Source: an uncultured Bacillota bacterium (GTDB lineage: Bacteria; Bacillota; Clostridia; Peptostreptococcales; Anaerovoracaceae). Taken from it: a DNA stretch of 5,384 nt. The position numbers and the translations under genes are program-made. The DNA is taken from assembly GCA_946410475.1 (NCBI GenBank), contig CAMKAM010000098.1:1-5384 (forward strand), in the 5' to 3' direction. Position 1 is the first letter of the stretch. Each line of letters opens with the position of its first letter. This document shows, one piece after another, positions 1 to 5,235 of this stretch. Under the pieces are notes generated by a model. The model saw only the letters and a list, made by a program, of their open reading frames with translations, searched no databases and was not told the origin of the DNA.

Positions 1-99
1 TCCGGTCCTGGCTGTTATCGTGTTCTGGTCGCAGAAAACACAATTGCACGGACATCCTATATGGGGTATGAATATCGGTATCATTGCGTGTTTTTTCAT
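1..99 (-). CDS. Radical SAM enzyme, Elp3-like, N-terminal fragment (cut by window edge)
   Basis: Translating the minus strand from the ATG at 99-97 gives 33 codons that run off the left edge. Residues 7-15 read IPIFIPHIG, followed by Cys16, Cys20 and Cys23 in a CX3CX2C pattern ending VFCDQ. This is the opening of the radical SAM family related to Elp3 (COG1243-like), which begins with an I-P-I-F-I-P-H-x-G-C-P block followed by C-V-F-C. The three cysteines would hold the [4Fe-4S] cluster that cleaves S-adenosylmethionine. The substrate of these bacterial proteins is not well settled, and the missing C-terminus prevents any finer call. Cys18 is an extra cysteine inside the motif, where relatives often have His or Asn. 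No good Shine-Dalgarno site precedes the ATG at 99; an in-frame ATG at 126-124 is an alternative start, but the 99 start gives the usual short lysine-rich lead. The gene is divergent from the acyl-CoA dehydrogenase operon. Confidence 0.82.
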   Translation of the reverse strand, partial: MKKHAMIPIFIPHIGCPCNCVFCDQNTITARTG

Positions 100-263
100 A
101 TATAGGATTGTATCATAAAAGAACATCGATAGATATATAACTCAAAAATGCATGAAAGAACACGATATAGCCCTGAAACACTATGCTTCTGCCTTGAACA
201 AAACGCATTGCTATCTAAAACAGTACGTATGTCATTTATTCTGATTACTCTTGTATTCTTTTG

Positions 264-269
264 TATAAT
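264..269 (+). promoter_or_regulatory. Candidate -10 box of the acyl-CoA dehydrogenase/abfD operon
   Basis: The hexamer is a perfect TATAAT, 78 bases before the acyl-CoA dehydrogenase start, in the only long non-coding stretch ahead of the operon. The expected -35 position (about 240-247) reads CTGATTA, a poor match to TTGACA, so either an activator is needed or the match is chance in AT-rich DNA. Transcription would start near 276 and leave a leader of about 70 bases. Confidence 0.35.
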
Positions 270-334
270 CATTAGAAAGCCCCGAAACGGACTTTGTGAT
301 GTTTTGATGTATTAAAAACGAAATGAGATGAATA

Positions 335-342
335 GGGAAGGA
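335..342 (+). promoter_or_regulatory. Ribosome binding site of the acyl-CoA dehydrogenase gene
   Basis: A purine-rich GGGAAGGA lies 5 bases before the ATG at 348 and supports that start codon. Confidence 0.7.
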
Positions 343-347
343 AAAGT

Positions 348-1490
348 ATGTTTGAACTGACAAGAGAACAAAAGATGCTTCAGAAGATGGCGCATGATTT
401 CGCCGTCAACGAACTGGAGCCGATAGCTGATGAAGTAGACAAGACAGGTGAAATACCTCTTTCAACTATCGAAAAGATAGCGAAGACCGGTATGCTCACG
501 CTGATAGCTCCGAAGGAATACGGCGGAGGCGGCTGGGGAGATGTCGAAAAGGTCCTCACCGTCAAGGAGATAGCCAAGGCCTGCGGCTCAACAGGAGAGA
601 TGTACGCCGTCCATCTTCTGGTCGTGCATATCATCAACAAGTTCGGAACTGAGGAACAGAAGAAGAAATACTTCGCTATGTCGAATGAAGGAAAGATCGG
701 TGCATTTGCTCTGACAGAACCTGAAGCGGGATCTGACGCGGGCGGCCTCAGGACGACAGCGACTGAGGATGGAGACTATTATGTGCTCAATGGCTCAAAG
801 ACGTTCATTTCGAACATGGGACCGAAAGAGGGCGACTTTGTCATAGTATTCGCTCTTACAGACAAAGAAAAGAAGACTCACGGCGGCATCACTGCCTTCA
901 TCGTTGACAGAGGAACTCCGGGATTCGTGCTCGGAAAACTCGAAGATAAGATGGGCATCCGCGGCGCTGCTGTATCCGAACTGATATTTGAGGACTGCCG
1001 CGTACCGAAGTCGAATATAATAGGAGAAGTAGGTAAAGGCTGCAACGTTGCCATGGGCGGACTGGACTCCGGCAGAGTCGGTATCTCGGCCCAGTCCTGC
1101 GGCATTGCAGAGGCGGCGTTCGAAGAGGCGCTCGAGTACGCAAAGACAAGAAAACAGTTCGGCAAACCGATCGCTGCGAACCAGGGCCTCAGCTGGTATC
1201 TGGCTGAGATGGGCACGAAACTCGAGGCTGCTAATCTCCTGTCACTCAGAGCGGCTGATGCTGCTGCAAAGGGCGAGGATGCGACAAAGCTCGGAGCTAT
1301 GGCGAAATTCTTCGCTTCCGAGACGGCAAACGAGATCGCGGCCAAGGCGCTGCAGATACACGGCGGATACGGCTTTATGAAGGACTACAAGGTGGAACGC
1401 CTTTACAGAGACGCAAGGATCCTTACGATCTACGAAGGATCGAGCGAGATACAGAAACTCGTTATTGCCAGGAACCTTATTGGTAGATAG
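348..1490 (+). CDS. Acyl-CoA dehydrogenase, probably short-chain (butyryl/crotonyl-CoA)
   Basis: This is a full-length, 380-residue FAD flavoprotein of the acyl-CoA dehydrogenase family (usual length about 380), cytoplasmic. The N-terminal helical domain spans about residues 1-120. Family signature 1 is ALTEPEAGSD at 121-130, a beta domain follows, and the C-terminal helical domain begins near 235. TRKQFGKP at 267-274 is the conserved FAD/dimer segment, and IHGGYGF at 337-343 opens signature 2. The likely catalytic base is Glu363 in IYEGSSEIQ (361-369), the position used by short- and medium-chain enzymes. AbfD follows 14 bases downstream, and its product is crotonyl-CoA, so the most economical role is reduction of crotonyl-CoA to butyryl-CoA with electrons from an electron-transfer flavoprotein (inference). 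The sequence departs from typical clostridial Bcd in several blocks and no etfBA is next to it, so another short acyl-CoA, for example a branched-chain one, remains possible. Confidence 0.93.
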   Translation: MFELTREQKMLQKMAHDFAVNELEPIADEVDKTGEIPLSTIEKIAKTGMLTLIAPKEYGGGGWGDVEKVLTVKEIAKACGSTGEMYAVHLLVVHIINKFGTEEQKKKYFAMSNEGKIGAFALTEPEAGSDAGGLRTTATEDGDYYVLNGSKTFISNMGPKEGDFVIVFALTDKEKKTHGGITAFIVDRGTPGFVLGKLEDKMGIRGAAVSELIFEDCRVPKSNIIGEVGKGCNVAMGGLDSGRVGISAQSCGIAEAAFEEALEYAKTRKQFGKPIAANQGLSWYLAEMGTKLEAANLLSLRAADAAAKGEDATKLGAMAKFFASETANEIAAKALQIHGGYGFMKDYKVERLYRDARILTIYEGSSEIQKLVIARNLIGR

Positions 1491-1492
1491 AT

Positions 1493-1497
1493 GGAGG
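1493..1497 (+). promoter_or_regulatory. Ribosome binding site of abfD
   Basis: A perfect GGAGG lies 7 bases before the ATG at 1505 and only 2 bases after the stop codon of the preceding gene. It fixes the abfD start at 1505 rather than at the in-frame ATG at 1514. Confidence 0.85.
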
Positions 1498-1504
1498 AAA
1501 CAAA

Positions 1505-2959
1505 ATGGCACTGATGACAAGTCAGGAGTACGTAGAGTCCCTGAGGAAGATGAACAGGCGTATATATTTTCAGGGGAAGCTTATCGAAGACCCGATAAAC
1601 GACCCGATGCTTGCTCCTTCCAGGCATTGCCTGGAGGAATCATACGATATGGCTCTTGACCCCAAGTTCGAGGATCTGATGACGGCCACATCGCAGTTCA
1701 CAGGAGAGAAGATCAACAGATTCAATCATATCCACAACAGTACCGAAGACCTTATCAAGAAGGTCAAGCTGCAGAGACTGATGGGTCAGAGAACTGCAGG
1801 CTGTTTCCAGAGATGCGTCATCATGGATATGGGAAACGCTTTCTATTCGACGTGCTACGAGATAGACGAGGCGCACGGGACCGACTATTTTGAGAGGTTC
1901 AAAGAATACATGATCAGATGTCAGAAAGAAGATCTGATCGTAGCCGGAGCTCTTACAGACCCGAAGGGCAGCAGAGCGTATCCGATCGGCTCGACGGAGC
2001 AGGACGAGGATCTCTACCTTCATGTAGTTGAAAGAAGAGATGACGGCGTCGTTGTCAGAGGAGCGAAGGCCCATATCACAGGAGCTACGAACGCTCATGA
2101 GATCGTAGCGCTGCCGACGCAGGCTCTGAAGGAAGGGCAGGAGGATTACGCCATCGCTTTCCACATGCCGCTGGATGCGCCGGGCATCACTATGATAGTC
2201 GGAAGACAGTCGTGTGATACAAGGAAGTATGAGGAGCCCGCTGACATAGATGTCGGAAACAGGACGTACGGCGGCGTAGAGGCTCTCACCGTATTCGATG
2301 ATGTCTTCGTACCGAACGAGAACATATTCCTTAACGGCGAGACTGAGTTCGCCGGTATGCTGGTCGAGCGTTTTGCCGGATATCACAGGAACAGCTACGG
2401 CGGATGCAAGACAGGCGTAGGTGACGTAGCCATAGGAGCAGCTTCGCTCCTCGCTCAGTACAACGGCACAGAAAAGGCCAGCCACATCAAGGACAAGCTG
2501 ACGGAGATGACGCAGCTCAACGAACAGCTCTTTGCCTGCGGCATCGCGTCTTCGGCTCTCGGAAGCCCGACAAAAGCGGGGAACTACATGGTCGATCTTC
2601 TGGTCGCGAATGTTTGTAAGCTGAACGTCACGAGATATCCGTATGAGATCGTAAGACTCATGGAGGATATCGCGGGCGGCATCATGGTGACTGCTCCTTC
2701 GGAAGCTGACCTCAGAAGCGACGAAGTAGGCGCTTACGTCAAAAAGTATCTGGTCGGCCAGGATGTCGACGCCGAGAACAGGCTCAGAGCGCTGAGGCTC
2801 TGCGAGAATATCGCCCTCGGCACAGCGGCCGTAGGATACAGGACGGAGTCAATGCACGGCGCGGGCTCGCCCGAAGCGCAGAAGATAATGATCAGAAGGA
2901 TGGGCGGCTTCGACGTCAAGAAGGAACTTGCGAAGAGAATAGCTCATATAGTAGACTGA
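1505..2959 (+). CDS. abfD: 4-hydroxybutyryl-CoA dehydratase / vinylacetyl-CoA isomerase
   Basis: This 484-residue protein matches the AbfD family (Clostridium aminobutyricum enzyme about 490 residues), a FAD and [4Fe-4S] enzyme that dehydrates 4-hydroxybutyryl-CoA to crotonyl-CoA by a ketyl-radical route and also isomerises vinylacetyl-CoA. The cluster ligands are all present: Cys100 and Cys104 in GCFQRC, His294 in AGYH, and Cys301 in YGGCK. They align with C99, C103, H292 and C299 of the clostridial enzyme. Glu259 (GGVEAL), Tyr298 and Lys302 also sit at conserved active-site positions, and TESMHGAGSP at 447-456 is a family block. The protein belongs to the same superfamily as acyl-CoA dehydrogenases and HpaB-type hydroxylases, but the four ligands separate it from the latter. 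Relative to the C. aminobutyricum protein there is one extra residue near 155-167 and a shortened loop near 405-420. It follows the acyl-CoA dehydrogenase in the same operon, consistent with fermentation of 4-aminobutyrate, 4-hydroxybutyrate or succinate to butyrate. Confidence 0.95.
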   Translation: MALMTSQEYVESLRKMNRRIYFQGKLIEDPINDPMLAPSRHCLEESYDMALDPKFEDLMTATSQFTGEKINRFNHIHNSTEDLIKKVKLQRLMGQRTAGCFQRCVIMDMGNAFYSTCYEIDEAHGTDYFERFKEYMIRCQKEDLIVAGALTDPKGSRAYPIGSTEQDEDLYLHVVERRDDGVVVRGAKAHITGATNAHEIVALPTQALKEGQEDYAIAFHMPLDAPGITMIVGRQSCDTRKYEEPADIDVGNRTYGGVEALTVFDDVFVPNENIFLNGETEFAGMLVERFAGYHRNSYGGCKTGVGDVAIGAASLLAQYNGTEKASHIKDKLTEMTQLNEQLFACGIASSALGSPTKAGNYMVDLLVANVCKLNVTRYPYEIVRLMEDIAGGIMVTAPSEADLRSDEVGAYVKKYLVGQDVDAENRLRALRLCENIALGTAAVGYRTESMHGAGSPEAQKIMIRRMGGFDVKKELAKRIAHIVD

Positions 2960-2963
2960 CTGT

Positions 2964-3251
2964 ATGGATAGAGAAAAGATAGAAAAAGTATTGGATGAGA
3001 AAGTCCGTCCGGCTCTTGCGGCCGACGGCGGAGACATCAGCATAGTCGATTATGACGAAGGCGAGGGCAGGCTCGTTGTGAAGTTCCTCGGAGCATGCAG
3101 CGGTTGCCCTGCCCAGCAGCAGACGGTCGAAGGGATCGTTGAAAAAGAACTGGATGACGCTTTGCCCGGACTGAAGGAAGTCATCGTTGACACCAGCGTC
3201 GATCAGGACATCATCGACTTTGCGAAGAAGCTCCTGAGGCACGAGATATGA
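2964..3251 (+). CDS. NifU C-terminal domain protein (Nfu-type Fe-S scaffold/carrier)
   Basis: A stand-alone Nfu domain of 95 residues, slightly longer than the usual 75-80. The hallmark features are RPALAADGGD at 15-24 and GACSGCP at 43-49, whose Cys45 and Cys48 form the CXXC that bridges a [4Fe-4S] cluster between two subunits. Nfu proteins receive clusters from the assembly machinery and pass them to client enzymes. The gene starts 4 bases after the abfD stop and has no visible Shine-Dalgarno sequence (the bases before the ATG are TAGACTGACTGT), so translation probably depends on ribosomes finishing abfD. That placement suggests AbfD may be a preferred client, which is inference; a general housekeeping role is equally compatible with the sequence. 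The last four bases overlap the next gene. Confidence 0.93.
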   Translation: MDREKIEKVLDEKVRPALAADGGDISIVDYDEGEGRLVVKFLGACSGCPAQQQTVEGIVEKELDDALPGLKEVIVDTSVDQDIIDFAKKLLRHEI

Positions 3252-3526
3252 ACGTCGGGGTCAGGTTCTGCGGAGGATGCAGATCCCTGTATGACAGGGG
3301 AGAGGCGCTCGAAGCGGTGAAAACAGCCTGCCCCGGTTTTGAGTTCGAGTATTTCACAAACAAAGACAGTCATGATATCATACTCGTTATCAACGGGTGT
3401 TTTTCGGCGTGTGCCGCTGTGCCCGGAGAGGATGGATATACGAGAAAGATAATGATGGGACCGGAAGAGGCGGATGATGTATCCGTGATATGCCGGGCCC
3501 TTAAGAAAGCGGAAAAGGAGAAATAG
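3248..3526 (+). CDS. Small cysteine-rich protein of unknown function (CGGC and CxxxC motifs)
   Basis: I do not recognise a characterised family for this 92-residue protein. It has six cysteines: Cys8 and Cys11 in RFCGGC (7-11), Cys28, Cys51 and Cys55 in GCFSAC (50-55), and Cys82. The pattern is a short strand ending in a CXXC, then a basic/tyrosine segment (RSLYDRGEA), then a hydrophobic strand IILVING leading into the CxxxC. This resembles a small alpha/beta fold with two cysteine pairs brought together, suitable for binding a metal or Fe-S cluster or for thiol redox chemistry. There is no signal peptide or membrane helix, so it should be cytoplasmic. The ATG overlaps the Nfu stop in an ATGA, and a weak GAGG lies 8 bases upstream. 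The coupling to Nfu favours a part in cluster or thiol chemistry, which is inference. Coding is supported by the operon spacing, the matching codon use and the dtd ribosome site directly after it. Confidence 0.8.
   Translation: MNVGVRFCGGCRSLYDRGEALEAVKTACPGFEFEYFTNKDSHDIILVINGCFSACAAVPGEDGYTRKIMMGPEEADDVSVICRALKKAEKEK
3515..3520 (+). promoter_or_regulatory. Ribosome binding site of dtd
   Basis: AAGGAG lies 10 bases before the ATG at 3531, inside the last codons of the preceding gene, and supports that start. Confidence 0.7.
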
Positions 3527-3530
3527 CAGT

Positions 3531-3980
3531 ATGAAACTTGTTGTACAGAGGGTGACGGAAGCATCAGTAAGCATCGACGGCGAGGTCTATTCGGATATCG
3601 GAAAAGGATTCCTTGTGCTCGTAGGCGTAAGCGACGAAGATACGAGGGAGATAGCTGACAGATACATCGAAAAGATGGTCAAACTCAGGATCTTCGAAGA
3701 CGAGAACGGAAAGACGAACCTTTCGCTTGCAGATGTAGGCGGAGAAGTCCTCATGGTATCGCAGTTCACTCTGTATGCTAACTGCAGAAAGGGCAACCGT
3801 CCGAGCTTTACGCAGGCAGGAGCTCCTGATATGGCGTCGGATCTTTATGACTATATGTGTGAAAAAACAAAAGAATACGTCCCTGTCGTAAAGAAGGGCG
3901 TATTCGGTGCTGAAATGATGGTATCGCTGACGAACGACGGTCCGTTCACGATAATCCTGGATGAATCCCTCATCGGATAA
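3531..3980 (+). CDS. dtd: D-aminoacyl-tRNA deacylase
   Basis: DTD hydrolyses D-amino acids (and glycine) wrongly attached to tRNA and so proofreads chirality in the cytoplasm. The 149-residue length is the family's usual size. The N-terminus MKLVVQRVTEASV is typical. The first active-site motif SQFTL is at 77-81 with Thr80. The second, NDGPFT at 135-140, carries the Gly137-Pro138 pair that in known DTDs adopts the cis form and rejects L-amino acids. The residue after that proline is Phe where Val or Ile is common; the key Gly-Pro is intact, so activity is expected. It is the last gene of the operon, 4 bases after the cysteine-rich gene, and its final codons form the left arm of a hairpin. DTD is a housekeeping enzyme, so its presence behind fermentation genes probably reflects transcription convenience rather than a shared pathway. 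Confidence 0.96.
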   Translation: MKLVVQRVTEASVSIDGEVYSDIGKGFLVLVGVSDEDTREIADRYIEKMVKLRIFEDENGKTNLSLADVGGEVLMVSQFTLYANCRKGNRPSFTQAGAPDMASDLYDYMCEKTKEYVPVVKKGVFGAEMMVSLTNDGPFTIILDESLIG

Positions 3981-3997
3981 TGGTTTTTCCGATGAGG
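3968..3997. terminator. Hairpin between convergent operons, possible bidirectional terminator
   Basis: CCTCATCGGA at 3968-3977 and TCCGATGAGG at 3988-3997 are perfect 10-base complements around a 10-base loop (3978-3987). The left arm encodes the end of dtd, the dtd stop codon TAA opens the loop, and the right arm ends one base before the msrA stop codon. The position between two converging genes fits transcription termination for both. The U-run is weak: TCTATATCTT follows on the plus strand and no T-run follows on the minus strand, so efficient intrinsic termination is uncertain. Confidence 0.55.
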
Positions 3998-3998
3998 T

Positions 3999-4556
3999 CT
4001 ATATCTTCAGGGCATCGGGCAGCCGCGCCTCCAGCTCATCTTCATCCATTTGAGCGAGAGCGGGGATGATGCTCCTCGGTATGTGACAATAGCCGCCAGG
4101 GACTTTTTCGAGATATCTTTGATGATATTCTTCAGCCGGGAAGAAATTCCTGAGAGGTTCAAGCTCGACCATGAAAAGTGGGACGAGCTTTTTTACTATC
4201 CCGGTTATTTCTTCTATTACCGGAAGCTGGTCGCCTCCGGTATGATAGATGCCCGTCTGATACTGCGGTCCGCGGTCAGGTCCCTGCTGGGAGATGACAG
4301 TCGGATCTATGACATTGAAATAGATCAGAAGGAGCCTGCGAAGAGATACCTCCTCAGGATCGTATTCTATGCGGACCGTTTCCTTGAATCCGGTCATTCC
4401 GGTACATACAAGCTCGTAATTCGGGTCGATCCCGGGGTTTCCGTTTGCGTATCCACTTGTTACGTCAACCACGCCGTTCACTGAGAGAAACAGCTTTTCC
4501 ATACCCCAAAAGCACCCGCCTGCGAGATATATAGTGTCTTTTTTCCCGGTTTCCAT
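3999..4556 (-). CDS. msrA: Peptide methionine-(S)-S-oxide reductase MsrA
   Basis: MsrA reduces the S-epimer of methionine sulfoxide in proteins and free methionine, repairing oxidative damage in the cytoplasm. The 185-residue protein carries the hallmark GCFWG at 14-18 with catalytic Cys15, encoded by an ordinary TGC and not a selenocysteine codon. Glu59, Asp94 and Tyr99 (in QGPDRGPQY) line up with the catalytic Glu94, Asp129 and Tyr134 of the E. coli enzyme with identical spacing. YHQRYLEKVPGGYCHI at 144-159 supplies Cys157, the probable resolving cysteine. Small departures from the consensus are TGFKE in place of the common TGHAE (55-59) and Pro in place of Asn and Thr around Asp94. There is no fused MsrB domain. 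The gene is the last of the minus-strand operon, 15 bases after the GME-like gene. Confidence 0.96.
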   Translation of the reverse strand: METGKKDTIYLAGGCFWGMEKLFLSVNGVVDVTSGYANGNPGIDPNYELVCTGMTGFKETVRIEYDPEEVSLRRLLLIYFNVIDPTVISQQGPDRGPQYQTGIYHTGGDQLPVIEEITGIVKKLVPLFMVELEPLRNFFPAEEYHQRYLEKVPGGYCHIPRSIIPALAQMDEDELEARLPDALKI

Positions 4557-4562
4557 TCTTTT

Positions 4563-4570
4563 CTCCTTTT
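4563..4570 (-). promoter_or_regulatory. Ribosome binding site of msrA
   Basis: On the minus strand AAAAGGAG ends 6 bases before the msrA ATG (4556-4554), directly after the stop codon of the upstream gene. It fixes the msrA start. Confidence 0.8.
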
Positions 4571-4571
4571 A

Positions 4572-5210
4572 TCAGATGATGCTGCCTATATCCGTCAATG
4601 TCATATCGGTATTATATTCTATATCTAACCCCCTGGATTTGATGAATCCGCAGATCATTTCATAGTCCGGATGTGCGGTGATATCACCTTCGAAAAGGAT
4701 CGTATCTTCGATCCGTCCGGACGATCCTCCTATGAATCCGTATTTGAATCCGTCGAGAACGATATTTCCCGGTCTTATCAGCAGGACATCCATGCCTGTT
4801 TTAGTGCAGCTTTTCTCTATCCCTCTGTCTGATGTGATGATGCTGTCATCATCAACGACGAGGACGCTGCACTTCGTATATCCCTGTGGGACGTCTATCA
4901 TCGTCATACCGAGGTCATCAGCCGTTTTCAGCAGGTCTTTGTCCGTGATATCGAGCCTGTGGATGAAGTACGTTCCCGTACATGCTGCATTGCATATGCA
5001 GTCTTCGGGATAAGCTGATCCGACAAGGACAGGGTCGATACTGTATACAGGAGCGTCAGTATCTGCTCCGAGCCTGCAGTGGTAAAGATCGGCGTGATCT
5101 CCGATGCAGGGGACCGCGCCACTTACGGCGCGGACCCCGTATCCCATTTGTATTATCTTATTTTTCAGCCATTCCGATGATTTTTCGGAAATGAATATTT
5201 CTCTTTTCAT
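4572..5210 (-). CDS. GME-fold-like protein (resembles DUF6873), function unknown
   Basis: The 212-residue protein resembles, from memory, the clostridial family named DUF6873 family GME-fold protein, that is, the pseudo-beta-propeller fold of arginine deiminases, amidinotransferases and DDAH. Repeated short strand-turn units fit that fold: CSVLVVDDDSIITSDRG at 114-130, LIRPGNIVLDGF at 144-155, FIGGSSGRI at 159-167 and LTDIGSII at 205-212. GDHAD at 37-41 is a candidate acidic/His site. Enzymes of this fold use a cysteine near the C-terminus as nucleophile; here the last cysteine is Cys187 in a helix-like stretch and the terminal LTDIGSII has none, so guanidino chemistry is doubtful. It has eight cysteines and no signal peptide. 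No clear ribosome site precedes the ATG at 5210; the start is chosen because it lies 25 bases after the upstream stop and gives a full first strand (REIFISEKS). It is between a TrpB-like gene and msrA on one strand. The family assignment is tentative; the coding call is firm. Confidence 0.75.
   Translation of the reverse strand: MKREIFISEKSSEWLKNKIIQMGYGVRAVSGAVPCIGDHADLYHCRLGADTDAPVYSIDPVLVGSAYPEDCICNAACTGTYFIHRLDITDKDLLKTADDLGMTMIDVPQGYTKCSVLVVDDDSIITSDRGIEKSCTKTGMDVLLIRPGNIVLDGFKYGFIGGSSGRIEDTILFEGDITAHPDYEMICGFIKSRGLDIEYNTDMTLTDIGSII
5109..5138. repeat. Strong GC-only inverted repeat inside the GME-like gene
   Basis: On the plus strand, GGGG (5109-5112) pairs with CCCC (5135-5138) and CCGCGCC (5114-5120) pairs with GGCGCGG (5127-5133). 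A single A/A mismatch separates the two blocks and the loop ACTTAC closes them. That gives eleven G-C pairs in 30 bases, over codons 25-34 of the minus-strand gene. No T-run follows on either strand. Confidence 0.6.
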
Positions 5211-5235
5211 ATCGTACTTTGATGTGTATGGTTGC

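Larger units (their letters stand above)
100..347. other. AT-rich divergent intergenic region
   Basis: This region separates the minus-strand radical SAM gene from the plus-strand acyl-CoA dehydrogenase operon, so it should hold promoters for both directions. It is clearly richer in A and T than the genes. I see a TATAAT at 264-269 on the plus strand (listed separately). No convincing -35/-10 pair is visible for the minus-strand gene; TA-rich stretches at about 133-140 and 163-169 are the only candidates. A weak imperfect hairpin (AAAG at 276-279 with CTTT at 292-295, plus an inner CCG/CGG) lies in the presumed 5' leader. No riboswitch, tRNA or small gene is recognised. Confidence 0.6.

Noticed and set aside
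2..118. Plus-strand reading giving a hydrophobic 38-residue C-terminus that looks like a membrane protein end
   Set aside because: It is the antisense of the radical SAM N-terminus, whose CX3CX2C motif and family-specific lead are far more specific than general hydrophobicity.
276..295. Small imperfect hairpin in the leader of the acyl-CoA dehydrogenase operon
   Set aside because: Only four outer pairs and three inner pairs with mismatches; too weak to call a riboswitch or attenuator.
100..347. Possible CRISPR, tRNA or mobile element in the intergenic region or elsewhere
   Set aside because: No direct repeats, tRNA arms, transposase frames or terminal inverted repeats were found by eye; gene order and codon use look chromosomal throughout.
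878..1345. 155-codon open frame antisense to the acyl-CoA dehydrogenase
   Set aside because: Serine/alanine-rich product typical of antisense shadows, with no motifs and no ribosome site.
1640..2485. 281-codon open frame antisense to abfD
   Set aside because: It lies wholly inside a certain gene, shows no family motif or ribosome site, and its composition is what antisense of abfD codons would give.
4050..4484. 144-codon plus-strand open frame antisense to msrA
   Set aside because: The msrA frame carries all catalytic motifs; the opposite frame has no recognisable domain or start signal.
4835..4854. Perfect 8-bp inverted repeat (TGATGATG, 4-base loop, CATCATCA) inside the GME-like gene
   Set aside because: It falls on Asp/Ser/Ile codons (GAT, GAC, ATC) that readily create such repeats, is weak in G-C pairs and has no positional logic.
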